23,542 nucleotides of DNA from a virus, in the IMG/VR virus record IMGVR_UViG_3300027881_000080, positions 1-23,542 of that record, one strand, 5' to 3'. Of the stretch, positions 7,541-15,509 are shown piece by piece. Each line of letters opens with the position of its first letter. Position 1 is the first letter of the stretch. Under the pieces are notes generated by a model that was not told where the DNA came from, did no database searches, and worked only from the letters and a program-made list of their open reading frames with translations. The translations under genes were made by a program, and so were the position numbers.

Positions 7541-8819
7541 TGTGACAGTGGTGGTGCCAGTCAGGAAGGGGGGTGATCCTGCCATCACCCTGAAAAGCCT
7601 GGACAGGCAATCATTCCAAAACTTCAAGATTATCCTGGTGCATGATGACCATCAGATGGGGGCTGCCTATTGCAGGAACAGGGGGTGGGATCTGGCAGAA
7701 ACACCTTTCACCCTATTCAGTGATGATGATGTGGACTGGCACCCACAGGCCCTGGCAAGGCTGGTGGCAGCCCTTCAAAACAATCCTGGGGCACACTTTG
7801 CCTGGGGTTCCTACCTGATGGGTGGGCAAAGGATTGGCAGACCCACAGGGGGGAAACAGGGCTGGGATCTGCGGAGATTACGAAAGGCAAACTACATCAG
7901 CACCATGGCACTGTGGCGAACGGATGACTGCCCAGGCTTTGATGAAGGATTGTCCAGGCACCAGGACTGGGATCTATATCTGCGGTGTGTGGGGCTGGGC
8001 AAGGTGGGCCATTATTCTGGGGATTTATTCAAAACCAGTCTGAAGTCTGGGGATATTAGTTCAGGCGATGGCATCCCCTGGGCTGAAAGCTGTGCCAGGA
8101 TTTCCAGGAAACACACAGCCCCAGCAGTGGATGTGATTATCCCCTGCTATCTGAACAGTGATGACCTGACCATTCTGACCAGCCGGTGTTTGGCAAGCCT
8201 GAAAAAGCACACCCAAAACTTCAGGGTGATCCTGATTGATAATGGTTCGGAAAACTGGCACCAGGTTCAGAAGGAACTGGATGGGCTGAATTATCTGGTG
8301 GTCAGGAACAGGAAGAATCTGGGCTTTGTGAAAGCCATCAATCAGGGGCTTCAGCTGTCAACTGCACCCTTTGTGGTGCTGCTGAATAATGACACCACAG
8401 TGACTGCAAACTGGTTGCTTCATCTGATGGCACCCATGGCAGCAGATGGCAATGTGGGGATCTGTGGACCCAGAACAGATGCAACCAACAGCTGGCAAGG
8501 CAGACAGGGGGATGAAGGCCCAAACTGGATCACACTGAACAAAAAGCAAATGCTGGCATTTTTCTGCATTTTGATGAGAAAAGAATGCCTGGAAGATGTG
8601 GGGGTGCTAGATGAAAGGTTTGGGGTGGGCTTTGGTGATGATGATGACTGGTGCCACAGGTGTCATCAAAAAGGCTGGAAAATGGTGTTTGTCAGGGATT
8701 CCTTTGTCAGGCACCACCACAGAACCACCTTCAAAACTTTGTGGTCAGATGCCCAGATCTATCAAATGCAGAAGAAAGCTATGAAGAAATTAAAAAGGAA
8801 GCACCATGACCACCACTGA
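7479..8819 (+). CDS. Tandem (two-domain) GT2 glycosyltransferase
   Basis: The 446-residue protein holds two GT-A domains. Domain 1 (about 20-200) has VTVVVPVRKGGD, the metal-binding SDDDVD at 81-86 and HQDWDLYLR at 151-159. Domain 2 (about 205-425) resembles rhamnosyltransferase-type GT2 enzymes: VDVIIPCYL, IDNGS near 253, NLGFVKAINQG, LLNNDTTV at 291-298, and an acidic FGDDDDW near 385 followed by RHHH. Such tandem enzymes can add two sugars in sequence. ATG 7479 is supported by AAGGGG 8 nt upstream although it overlaps the previous gene by 62 nt; a GTG at 7542 would start exactly at domain 1. The C-terminal tail is Lys/His-rich. Confidence 0.88.
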   Translation: MPKCSFQVCHQLSPPFASKPDVTVVVPVRKGGDPAITLKSLDRQSFQNFKIILVHDDHQMGAAYCRNRGWDLAETPFTLFSDDDVDWHPQALARLVAALQNNPGAHFAWGSYLMGGQRIGRPTGGKQGWDLRRLRKANYISTMALWRTDDCPGFDEGLSRHQDWDLYLRCVGLGKVGHYSGDLFKTSLKSGDISSGDGIPWAESCARISRKHTAPAVDVIIPCYLNSDDLTILTSRCLASLKKHTQNFRVILIDNGSENWHQVQKELDGLNYLVVRNRKNLGFVKAINQGLQLSTAPFVVLLNNDTTVTANWLLHLMAPMAADGNVGICGPRTDATNSWQGRQGDEGPNWITLNKKQMLAFFCILMRKECLEDVGVLDERFGVGFGDDDDWCHRCHQKGWKMVFVRDSFVRHHHRTTFKTLWSDAQIYQMQKKAMKKLKRKHHDHH

Positions 8820-9363
8820 AAGCATTGATCCTGACCAGCTGGGCCCTGACCACAGACAGACCCTGCTGCACCAAGCCCGATACAAAGCAGCAGCAGCTTT
8901 CATGCCCGATAGTGGCACCATTCTTGATCTGGCCTGTGGCACAGGCTATGGGGCAGTGCTGCTGGCAACCAGGCTGCCTGATTGCCTGGTGGTGGGGGTG
9001 GATCACACCTGGGCTGCCATCCAGCTGGCAAAAAGAACAGCCCTGTGTTGCAAGGGAAATGCTGAATTTCATGAAGCTGACATCACCACCTGGGCACCCA
9101 AGCAAAGGGCTGATGGCCTGGTCTGCCTGGAAACCATTGAACACCTGCCAGATCCCCAGGCTTTTCTGAAACACATCAGCTTCCATCTGAAGCCGGATGC
9201 CCCTGTTTGCCTGTCAGCACCCGTAGACGAAGAACCAGGCGTGAATCCCTGGCACCTGCACCAGTTTGATCATGCTGGGCTGGTAGGATTGTTCAAGGAG
9301 CATTTCAAATTGGAAGCCATTTTTGACCAAATCTGTTATCAGACCATGATAGGGAGAAAATGA
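8806..9363 (+). CDS. SAM-dependent methyltransferase (class I)
   Basis: A 185-residue Rossmann-fold methyltransferase. SAM-binding motif I is ILDLACGTGYG at 39-49, the acidic motif II is VVGVDHT near 62-68, and the later motifs DGLVCLETIEHLPDP and a proline-rich PVDEEPGVNPWHLHQF follow. This resembles Methyltransf_11/23-type small-molecule or sugar methyltransferases more than DNA methyltransferases: no DPPY/NPPY or cytosine-methylase PCQ motif is present. AAAAAGGAAG precedes ATG 8806. It overlaps the tandem glycosyltransferase by 14 nt and the head-closure gene by ATGA. Placement suggests methylation of the sugar made by the two upstream enzymes (inference). Confidence 0.85.
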   Translation: MTTTESIDPDQLGPDHRQTLLHQARYKAAAAFMPDSGTILDLACGTGYGAVLLATRLPDCLVVGVDHTWAAIQLAKRTALCCKGNAEFHEADITTWAPKQRADGLVCLETIEHLPDPQAFLKHISFHLKPDAPVCLSAPVDEEPGVNPWHLHQFDHAGLVGLFKEHFKLEAIFDQICYQTMIGRK

Positions 9364-9692
9364 AAGCAGGAATCCGATCTGGTGAACTGGATCAAAGAAT
9401 CACCATCCAGCAAGCCACCCTGGTCCAGAATGAATTCAAGGAAAATGTGCCCACCTGGACCACCTTTGCAACTGTCTGGGCTGATTATCTGCCCTTTGGT
9501 GGGACTGAATTCTGGGGAAGTATGCAGATCACAGCCAAAAAGATGGGAACCTTTGGCATCAGAACCCTGGCTGGTTTAAGTGCCACTATGAGAATTTCCT
9601 ATGATGGGGATCTGTGGGACATCCAAAGAATTGACCCAGGCAAGCGGAATGGGAAAATGGTGATTTTTGCCAATAGCAGGGATGTGGACTGA
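9360..9692 (+). CDS. Head closure / head-tail adaptor protein
   Basis: This 110-residue protein fits the phage head-tail adaptor family (SPP1 gp16-like). These proteins plug the neck below the connector after packaging. The diagnostic opening is SGELDQRITIQQ, followed by WTTFATVWADYLP and an all-beta core ending with DLWDIQRIDPGKRNGKMVIF. Length is normal for the family. ATG 9360 overlaps the methyltransferase stop and its own stop overlaps the next start, so the modification cassette is embedded within the neck operon rather than appended to it. Confidence 0.88.
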   Translation: MKAGIRSGELDQRITIQQATLVQNEFKENVPTWTTFATVWADYLPFGGTEFWGSMQITAKKMGTFGIRTLAGLSATMRISYDGDLWDIQRIDPGKRNGKMVIFANSRDVD

Positions 9693-10093
9693 TGGGCAAT
9701 CTGCTTGAACCAGCTGTGGCATCCATCCTGGAAGATTCGGTGGCAATCACTGCTGTGATTTCCACCAATCTGCACCATCACCACCTGCCACAAAACCCCA
9801 CCTATCCAGCTGTGACCTATCATTTGATTACCCAGACAATGGGCATCACCCATGATAAGAAAATTGGCCCTGGCTGGGCACAGTTCCAGGTGGGATGCTG
9901 GGGGGCAACCTATAAAGCAGCCCGAGAACTGGCAGAATTGGTGGTGGTGGAATTGACCGGCTACACAGGAACAAAGGATGGGGTGAAAATTCAAGGTTGT
10001 TTTCTGAACAACATGGTTCCAGTGTATGATCCAGATGAAACAGTGAAAACATGGCAAGTGGCTGTGTTATTCAACTGTTATTTCACATGGTAG
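9692..10093 (+). CDS. Tail terminator / tail completion protein (DUF3168-like)
   Basis: A 133-residue protein in the position and with the pattern of DUF3168 tail completion proteins, which cap the finished tail tube and join it to the head. It opens with LLEPAVASILEDSVAITAVI, then has the conserved PTYPAVTYHLI element and the central helix YKAARELAELVVVEL. A beta strand near the end (WQVAVLFNCYF) closes the fold. It starts at ATG 9692, sharing a base with the head-closure stop. The next gene, the tail tube, follows after 18 nt, matching the usual gene order. Confidence 0.82.
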   Translation: MGNLLEPAVASILEDSVAITAVISTNLHHHHLPQNPTYPAVTYHLITQTMGITHDKKIGPGWAQFQVGCWGATYKAARELAELVVVELTGYTGTKDGVKIQGCFLNNMVPVYDPDETVKTWQVAVLFNCYFTW

Positions 10094-10111
10094 AAAAGAA
10101 AGGATAAACCA

Positions 10112-10537
10112 TTGGCACAGACAGAAGGCAAGATCGGTTTTGGAACCCTGATTGGAATCGGGGATGGGGCAAGCCCTGAAGTGTTCACCACCATTGGTGA
10201 AATGTTTTCCATTGATCCTATTGGTGCAGATCGGGCTTTGGTGGATTTCACCCATCACGAGAGTCCAGACACTTTCAAAGAATTCAAGGTGGGCGTCAAA
10301 GAAGGCAGGGAAATCAGCATTTCTGCCAACTGGGTGGTAAGTGAAACAGGGCAGGAAGCCATCAGGACTGCATTCGATGCTGGGGAAATCATAAATTTTG
10401 AAGTGACATCCCCAGACACTGATGAAACTGCCACCTTCCCAGGCATTCTGACCAAGCATGATGTGGACAGACCCCTGGAAAACCGGCAAGTTTTCAACTT
10501 CAGCGTGAAGATTGCTGGGGCGATTGTCTACACCTAG
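10112..10537 (+). CDS. Major tail tube protein
   Basis: A 141-residue, beta-rich protein predicted to stack as hexameric rings forming the tail tube. The sequence FGTLIGIGDGASPEVFTTIG is typical of small siphovirus tail tube proteins, and LVDFTHHESPDTFKEF plus ISISANWV and FNFSVKIAGAI continue the fold. Start codon: TTG at 10112, preceded by AAAGGA with a suitable spacer; no closer ATG gives the full domain. A hairpin and CA-rich leader follow its stop. Its position after the terminator and before the tail chaperones agrees with the assignment. Confidence 0.85.
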   Translation: MAQTEGKIGFGTLIGIGDGASPEVFTTIGEMFSIDPIGADRALVDFTHHESPDTFKEFKVGVKEGREISISANWVVSETGQEAIRTAFDAGEIINFEVTSPDTDETATFPGILTKHDVDRPLENRQVFNFSVKIAGAIVYT

Positions 10538-10555
10538 ACTGCCTGAATGAGCAGT
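10538..10555 (+). other. Small RNA hairpin after the tail tube gene
   Basis: ACTGC at 10538-10542 pairs with GCAGT at 10551-10555 around an 8-nt loop; the stem can be lengthened with a bulge (AGA with TCT). It begins directly at the tail tube stop codon and is followed by a CA-rich leader. There is no U-tract. It occupies the same relative place as a stronger hairpin at 20432-20451. Confidence 0.45.
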
Positions 10556-10558
10556 TCT

Positions 10559-10582
10559 GACAAACAACACACACAGGAAGAC
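10559..10582 (+). promoter_or_regulatory. CA-rich leader with ribosome-binding site, copy 1
   Basis: The leader reads GACAAA, then CAACACACACA, then GGAAGAC, and stands 4 nt before the ATG of the tail chaperone gene. The same arrangement, slightly expanded, is present at 20451-20482. GGAAG supplies the Shine-Dalgarno sequence. The A/C-only stretch should be unstructured and could help ribosome loading. Confidence 0.6.
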
Positions 10583-10586
10583 GAAA

Positions 10587-10982
10587 ATGACAAAAGCAGC
10601 CGAAAAAGAAACCCAGGCACCACCCCAGAAGAAGTTGACCCTGGCAGACTTGATGAAGTTGAAGACCAGGGGAATGCTGAACAGGGAACCCATTGAAATC
10701 CCTGAATGGGGTGGTGTTATTTACCTTCAAGAACTGACTGGTGCCCAGCAAGAAAAGATCTATCTGAGCAACAAAGCCAAGGAAAAAGCCCAGGAAGATC
10801 TTTCCCTGGTGGATTCCGTGAAAGTGCTGTTCATTGCCCTGGTGGATGAAGATGGGGACCAGCTTTTCAAGACTGAAGAACAGTGCCAGGAATTCATCAT
10901 GGCATTGCCAGGTAGATTGATCACCCTGCTGACTACCAAAGCAGGGGAACTGAATGAAGATAAGCAGACAGAAAAAAACTAA
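10587..10982 (+). CDS. Tail assembly chaperone (lambda gpG-like)
   Basis: A 131-residue soluble protein in the slot between tail tube and tape measure, where lambda gpG-type chaperones lie. These hold the tape measure during tail assembly. Sequence features are a Lys/Pro-rich start (KAAEKETQAPPQKKLTLADL), EIPEWGGVIYLQELTGAQQE, and an acidic helical end. The last codons are GAA AAA AAC TAA, so the canonical slippery heptamer A AAA AAC sits immediately before the stop. Most ribosomes would end here; a fraction should shift to make the longer G-T form. GGAAGAC upstream provides the ribosome-binding site. Confidence 0.85.
   Translation: MTKAAEKETQAPPQKKLTLADLMKLKTRGMLNREPIEIPEWGGVIYLQELTGAQQEKIYLSNKAKEKAQEDLSLVDSVKVLFIALVDEDGDQLFKTEEQCQEFIMALPGRLITLLTTKAGELNEDKQTEKN
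10973..10979 (+). promoter_or_regulatory. -1 programmed ribosomal frameshift site (A AAA AAC)
   Basis: The heptamer is in the correct X XXY YYZ register relative to the chaperone frame (GAA AAA AAC) and is followed at once by the TAA stop. In the -1 frame the reading continues without a stop from CTA at 10979 into the next gene. This is the same logic as the lambda G/GT site and gives a 268-residue fusion. Confidence 0.88.
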
Positions 10983-11392
10983 TCAATTCCCCAGCTTACA
11001 GGTTCAGCTTCATGCTTGCCAGAAGCCTGGGGAAGACTAGAAAAGAACTGCTGGAAAGCATTTCAGCGTCTGAATTGAAACAGTGGCAAATGCTTTACCA
11101 GATGGAACCATGGGGTGAAAGAAGGCGGGACATCAACACTGCCCAACTTGCCCAGTTGCTGGTCCAGTTGCTTGCCAGCAAGGAATCCAGCAGCAATGTG
11201 ACCATGGAAACCTTCATCCTGGACTGGTGGGGGGAAGCGAAAAGAAGGCAAGCCAAAGACGTGTGGGGAAGGTTCAAGATTTTGGCTGGGAAAATCAATC
11301 AAGGCTTTGAAGATGGCAAAAGAACTGGTGATGAAGGTGGAAGGTCTGGCCCAGCTGGATCAGAACCTGAAATCACTGGGAATCAAGGTTGA
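10979..11392 (+). CDS. Tail assembly chaperone T extension, made by -1 frameshift (gpG-T)
   Basis: The T portion is read after the -1 shift: residues continue LINSPAYRFSFMLARSLGKT from codon CTA at 10979 to the TGA at 11390-11392, adding 137 residues to the 131 of the first product. The LARSLGKTRKELLESIS and QMEPWGERR elements match the T-type tail assembly protein pattern, in which a short helical domain contacts the tape measure. An ATG at 11012 lies in this frame but has no convincing Shine-Dalgarno sequence, which favours production only as the fusion. The end overlaps the gp10-like gene by about 80 nt. Confidence 0.83.
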   Translation, partial: LINSPAYRFSFMLARSLGKTRKELLESISASELKQWQMLYQMEPWGERRRDINTAQLAQLLVQLLASKESSSNVTMETFILDWWGEAKRRQAKDVWGRFKILAGKINQGFEDGKRTGDEGGRSGPAGSEPEITGNQG

Positions 11393-11735
11393 ATCCACCA
11401 TCAGCAGGAAAGCCCTGAATGAAGCAGCAGCCCTGGTGGAATCTACCATCAGAAGCAGAACACCCAGACTTCCATCACCCAAGCATCCTGAATACGGACA
11501 CCTGCAAGATAACATCACAGTGACCATTGCCCGAAAAATCAAGACCGGCTTTCATGTGAAGGTGGGAACTGGTGATGGATACTGGGGCCTTTTCCTGGAA
11601 CTGGGAACCCCTACCATGTCAGCAAAACCCTTCTTTCAGCCAGCCTGGGAAAGCATCAGGATGAATGCCTGGAAGGAAATTCATGGGGTGCTGTCTACTG
11701 AATTTGAACGGTGGGCAAAATCTAGGTGGATTTGA
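11313..11735 (+). CDS. HK97 gp10-like head-tail joining protein
   Basis: The protein (140 residues from ATG 11313) shows the HK97 gp10 family pattern: MKVEGLAQLDQNLKSLG, a helix with KALNEAAALVESTIRSRTP, then VKVGTGDGYWGLFLELGTPTMSAKPFFQPAW, where the FLELGT...PFF.PA segment is diagnostic. It is thought to act at the neck or in tail completion. Start choice: AAGG lies 8 nt before ATG 11313; TTG 11307 and ATG 11331 are alternatives. It overlaps the chaperone T frame. Its usual place is between head closure and tail terminator; here it follows the chaperones. Confidence 0.85.
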   Translation: MAKELVMKVEGLAQLDQNLKSLGIKVESTISRKALNEAAALVESTIRSRTPRLPSPKHPEYGHLQDNITVTIARKIKTGFHVKVGTGDGYWGLFLELGTPTMSAKPFFQPAWESIRMNAWKEIHGVLSTEFERWAKSRWI

Positions 11736-11738
11736 ATC

Positions 11739-14700
11739 ATGCTTGTTGGAAACTTAGTTGCAAGGCTGAAGCTGGAAACTGTCCAGTTTGAACAGGGCAT
11801 CAATAAAGTCACAAACAGCCTGACCAGGACAGGGGCAGCCATGAACCGGCTGGGGACTGATATGACCAGGGCTGTGACCCTTCCCCTGGTGGCTGCTGGT
11901 GCTGCTGCCCTGAAGTTTGGCACTGAATTTGAAGATGCCTTCACAGGGGTGAAAAAGACAGTGGAAGGCACCCCTGAACAGCTTTCCAAACTGAGTGAAG
12001 AATTCAAAAAGCTTTCCACAGAAATCCCAGTGTCTGCCACTGGACTGTCCAGAATCGGTGAAATAGCAGGGCAGCTGGGAATCCCCATTGACAAGATCAT
12101 GGAATTCACCCAGGTGATTGCAGAAATGGGTGATGCCACAGTGCTGTCCACTGAAGAAGCTGCCACAGGAATGGCCCAGTTTATCGCCTCAACTGGGGGA
12201 ACAGCTGACATGGCAAGGGATCTGGGCAATGTGCTGGTGGATTTGGGAAATAATTTTGCCACCAATGAAGCGATCATCCTGGATTTTGCCAAGCAGATGG
12301 GTGGAACGGCTGCTGGCATGGGTGTCACCCAGGAAAAGGTGCTGGCACTTTCAGCTGTCCTGGCAAATGTGGGCATCAGTGCTGAACGGGGTGCCAGTGC
12401 CATGACAAGGGTGTTTGTGGAAATGGACAAAGCCATTGCCATGAATACGGAGAACCTACAAGTGTTTGCACAGGTGGCTGGGCAGTCCACTGAAGAATTT
12501 GCAAGATCCTTCAGGGAAGATGCTGCCAAAGCTGTGGCTTCCTTTGTCATTGGTTTGAACAGAACCCAGGAACTGGGTGGTTCTGTTTCTGTCGTGCTGG
12601 ACACTTTGAAGCTGGATGGCTTACGGGTGGCTGATTCCTTGAGAAGGGTGTCCATGTCCACAGATGCCATGAATGATGCCTTTGCCAGGGCAGAAGAACA
12701 GTGGGAAGGTGGCACAGCCCTGGCTGATGAAGTTGCCAAGCGATATGAAACCATTTCATCACAGTTGAAGATTCTGAAGAACAACTTTGAACTGGCCTTC
12801 ATTGAAGTGTTTGAAGCTGTCCGGCCGATCTTGAAAGACCAGGTGATTCCCCTGCTGCGGGATCTGGTGGAATGGATCAAGCAAGCAGCCCAGTGGTTCA
12901 AGAATCTGGAACCTGCCACCCAGAAGATGATTCTGAAGTGGACTGCCCTGGCTGCCCTGGCTGGGCCTGTCCTGACCTTTGTGAGCAAATTTGTCTTTGC
13001 CCTGAAGAACATTCTGACCCTTCTGCCAGGGGTGGTGAAAGGGCTGGGATTGCTGGCAAGTGCATTTGTGGATTTGCAACTGTTCAAAGCAGTCAAAAGC
13101 TTTGGGGATCTGCAAGCAGCTATGTCACTGTCACTCGAGTCAAGTGCTTTGCTAAGGGGTGGGCTGATTGGTTTGGCTGTGGCCCTGGCAGGACTGGGAA
13201 CCTACAAAGCCATTGAAGGGATCAGAAGACTAACTGATGAAAGCCTGACCCTTCATGATGTGATTTCAGAACAGCCCAGTTTGTGGGATGGGGTGCTGAA
13301 AGCCATGAATCCCATCCAGGCAGGGATTGAAGAAATATACAGGACATGGCGAAAGCTTTCACTGGCATGGAAAGCCTGGTCAGAAGGGGGAATGCAGGGG
13401 CTTTGGGCTGCCATGAAGGGTATGAGTGAAAGCACTGTTGAAGCCAGCGCAAGCGTGACAAATATGCGGCTGGAAGTGGGCAAGCTTGCAAGCTCCCATG
13501 GTCAGGCAGCAGCAATAGTCACAAAGCTGGCAGCCTCTCATGGGAAGGCAGCCGTGGAAATCCAGAAAGTGGCTGCTATTGCACCCCCGGCTGCAATTAG
13601 AATCAGCAGTCTGGGCAATGAAGCAGAAAAAACTGCCATCAAAGCAGATGGGCTGGCAATGTCCATGAAGGCTGTCAATGCTGCCATCGCAGAACAGAAT
13701 GAAGTGATGACGCCGTACCTCTTCATGTTGCAGGACATGGGGGTGCTGGAAGCGAAAGCGACCAGGCAATCCATCGCATTCAGTGAAGCAGTTGACGGAT
13801 TGAAATTCAGCTTCGAGGATGCAGGTTACAGTTTCACAGAAGGCACCTATAAGCTCCAGGACTGGAAGGTGGAACTGGATAGCACTTCTGATGTGATTGC
13901 TGCCACCAACAGGTCCATTGATGCCTGGGCAAAGAAACAGGAAGAAGCCACCAAGCGCGGGGCCGACTTTGCCAAACAATGGAACAATGCCTGGTCCACT
14001 GCCATGGGGAATGTAGTGGGCCGATGGATGGATGGGCTGCTGGAAATGAAATTCAGTTTCAATGAATTTTCCAGCAACATTCTGTCCAGCCTGAAAGACC
14101 TGGGCAAGACCATGCTGAAATTGATCATTGGGGAAATCTTCAAGCCGATTTTAGGTGCTGCCAATGCCTTTGGGCAGAACCTCGCCAAGCAGATTGGAAG
14201 CTGGCTGTTTGGTGGCAAGGGTCCAGAAGGGGGTCTGTTTGGTGGTGTCTTTGATATGTTGGGGGGCAAAGGTGGTGGAGGCCTGTTCGGGAAAATCGGA
14301 GGCCTGTTTTCAAAGGGCACAGGTTCAGCGGCTTCCACTGGTGCAGGGGCTGCGGGGGGTGGCAGTTCAATGATGGCTTCCCTGGCTGGATTTTTCACGA
14401 ATCCTCTGACCATCGGAGTCGGTGCAGCCATTGCCAGTGGGTTGCTATTGTGGAAACAATTCTTCAAGAAGGATGCCTTCAAGTCTGGCATTGCTGAAAT
14501 CCAGCGGGATTTCCATGTAGCTGTTTCCCAGGGCACCCTGGATGGTTTCATTTCTGCGATCGGCATCAGCAAGCAGCAGTTTGAACCCTTCAGGAAATCC
14601 ATCACAGGCTCACCCAAAGCATTTGAAGATATCTTGTTACCGGCTGCCAAGGCTACCAATTCAGTCAATGAACTGATCCAAAGCTTTGGAAGATTTTCTG

Positions 14701-15509
14701 TCAGTGGTGCTTTCAAAGACATCCTTCAAGGGTCTGGCCTGAAATACACCAAGTCTGGAAACAACTTCATTGTGGATCTGTCAGTTCAGGCACAACAGGC
14801 TGTGGAAGGAAACTTTGCTGCATTGAATGATGCCTTCTTGCAGTTGTTTGGCGATTCGGGATTAGCTGATGCCTTTGGGGATCTGTCCAGGTTCCTTTCC
14901 ACCACAGTGTCAGACCTGACAGAAGACCTGGCTGACACCGGGGAAGCCCTGAGTGAATCAGCCCAGGAAATGAGAAGGGCAACAGATCGGGCCATCGGGA
15001 GACTGGATGGCACTGAAAATGGAAGGCGGGATGTAGGCAGACCTGGTGGAAGGGGTGGAACATCTGGAACCCAGGCTGGGGATATGTTTGGCTTCAACAG
15101 TGATGAATCCTGGGTGGAGAGACAGCAACGGTTGTATGGCAACTTGGGAAGCCCGGGCAACAGACCCCAAGCCAATGACGGACTGCCAGGGGTGAACATC
15201 TTCGATGTGCTGGATATGGGATATCCAGGCTGGGATGTGGGATCTTTCCAGCAGGGTGGGGTGATTCCGAGAACAGGCTATGCCTTTGTTCACCAGGGGG
15301 AAGAAGTGATCCCAGCCGGTGGGGGTGGGGTGAACCTGACCCAGAATGTCACGGTGATCATCAAATCCCCATCAGAAGATCTTGCTCGAGTGACCAAGGA
15401 AGTGGTGATCCCTGCATTCAGAAGAGAGTTGCAGATCGGTTCCACAGGGTTACGGGGTGACATTGTGCGGGTGGTGGTGAAAAACAACCAGGGTGTGAAT
15501 AGTAACTGA
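11739..15509 (+). CDS. Tail tape measure protein
   Basis: This 1256-residue protein sets tail length and is ejected with the DNA. The N-terminal ~400 residues form the conserved tape-measure core (LGTDMTRAVTLPLVAAGAAA, FEDAFTGVKKTVEGTPEQL, AEMGDATVLSTEEAATGMAQ). Hydrophobic segments that may insert in the host membrane lie near residues 410-450, 475-492 and 882-905. A glycine-rich stretch spans about 825-878 (GGLFGGVF, GGGGLFGKIGGLF). The end carries the frequent GGVIPRTGYAFVHQGEEVIP motif. By the usual ~1.5 Angstrom per residue, a tail near 190 nm is expected. No lysozyme or peptidase domain is visible inside. Confidence 0.95.
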   Translation: MLVGNLVARLKLETVQFEQGINKVTNSLTRTGAAMNRLGTDMTRAVTLPLVAAGAAALKFGTEFEDAFTGVKKTVEGTPEQLSKLSEEFKKLSTEIPVSATGLSRIGEIAGQLGIPIDKIMEFTQVIAEMGDATVLSTEEAATGMAQFIASTGGTADMARDLGNVLVDLGNNFATNEAIILDFAKQMGGTAAGMGVTQEKVLALSAVLANVGISAERGASAMTRVFVEMDKAIAMNTENLQVFAQVAGQSTEEFARSFREDAAKAVASFVIGLNRTQELGGSVSVVLDTLKLDGLRVADSLRRVSMSTDAMNDAFARAEEQWEGGTALADEVAKRYETISSQLKILKNNFELAFIEVFEAVRPILKDQVIPLLRDLVEWIKQAAQWFKNLEPATQKMILKWTALAALAGPVLTFVSKFVFALKNILTLLPGVVKGLGLLASAFVDLQLFKAVKSFGDLQAAMSLSLESSALLRGGLIGLAVALAGLGTYKAIEGIRRLTDESLTLHDVISEQPSLWDGVLKAMNPIQAGIEEIYRTWRKLSLAWKAWSEGGMQGLWAAMKGMSESTVEASASVTNMRLEVGKLASSHGQAAAIVTKLAASHGKAAVEIQKVAAIAPPAAIRISSLGNEAEKTAIKADGLAMSMKAVNAAIAEQNEVMTPYLFMLQDMGVLEAKATRQSIAFSEAVDGLKFSFEDAGYSFTEGTYKLQDWKVELDSTSDVIAATNRSIDAWAKKQEEATKRGADFAKQWNNAWSTAMGNVVGRWMDGLLEMKFSFNEFSSNILSSLKDLGKTMLKLIIGEIFKPILGAANAFGQNLAKQIGSWLFGGKGPEGGLFGGVFDMLGGKGGGGLFGKIGGLFSKGTGSAASTGAGAAGGGSSMMASLAGFFTNPLTIGVGAAIASGLLLWKQFFKKDAFKSGIAEIQRDFHVAVSQGTLDGFISAIGISKQQFEPFRKSITGSPKAFEDILLPAAKATNSVNELIQSFGRFSVSGAFKDILQGSGLKYTKSGNNFIVDLSVQAQQAVEGNFAALNDAFLQLFGDSGLADAFGDLSRFLSTTVSDLTEDLADTGEALSESAQEMRRATDRAIGRLDGTENGRRDVGRPGGRGGTSGTQAGDMFGFNSDESWVERQQRLYGNLGSPGNRPQANDGLPGVNIFDVLDMGYPGWDVGSFQQGGVIPRTGYAFVHQGEEVIPAGGGGVNLTQNVTVIIKSPSEDLARVTKEVVIPAFRRELQIGSTGLRGDIVRVVVKNNQGVNSN

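Noticed and set aside
7465-7545. Sequencing frameshift splitting one three-domain glycosyltransferase
   Set aside because: A good ribosome-binding site (AAGGGG) stands 8 nt before ATG 7479 and both frames look plausible through the overlap, so two genes are preferred; not fully excluded.
8806-9363. DNA methyltransferase for restriction protection
   Set aside because: It has a general SAM-binding motif but no DPPY/NPPY or cytosine-methylase catalytic motif, and its neighbours are glycosyltransferases.
11681-13096. 471-residue antisense open frame opposite the tape measure gene
   Set aside because: It is Ser/Ala/Pro-rich shadow coding opposite a well-recognised gene, without a ribosome-binding site or family resemblance.
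13847-14722. 291-residue antisense open frame with a proline-rich stretch
   Set aside because: The proline runs are the reverse reading of the tape measure's glycine-rich segment; not a gene.
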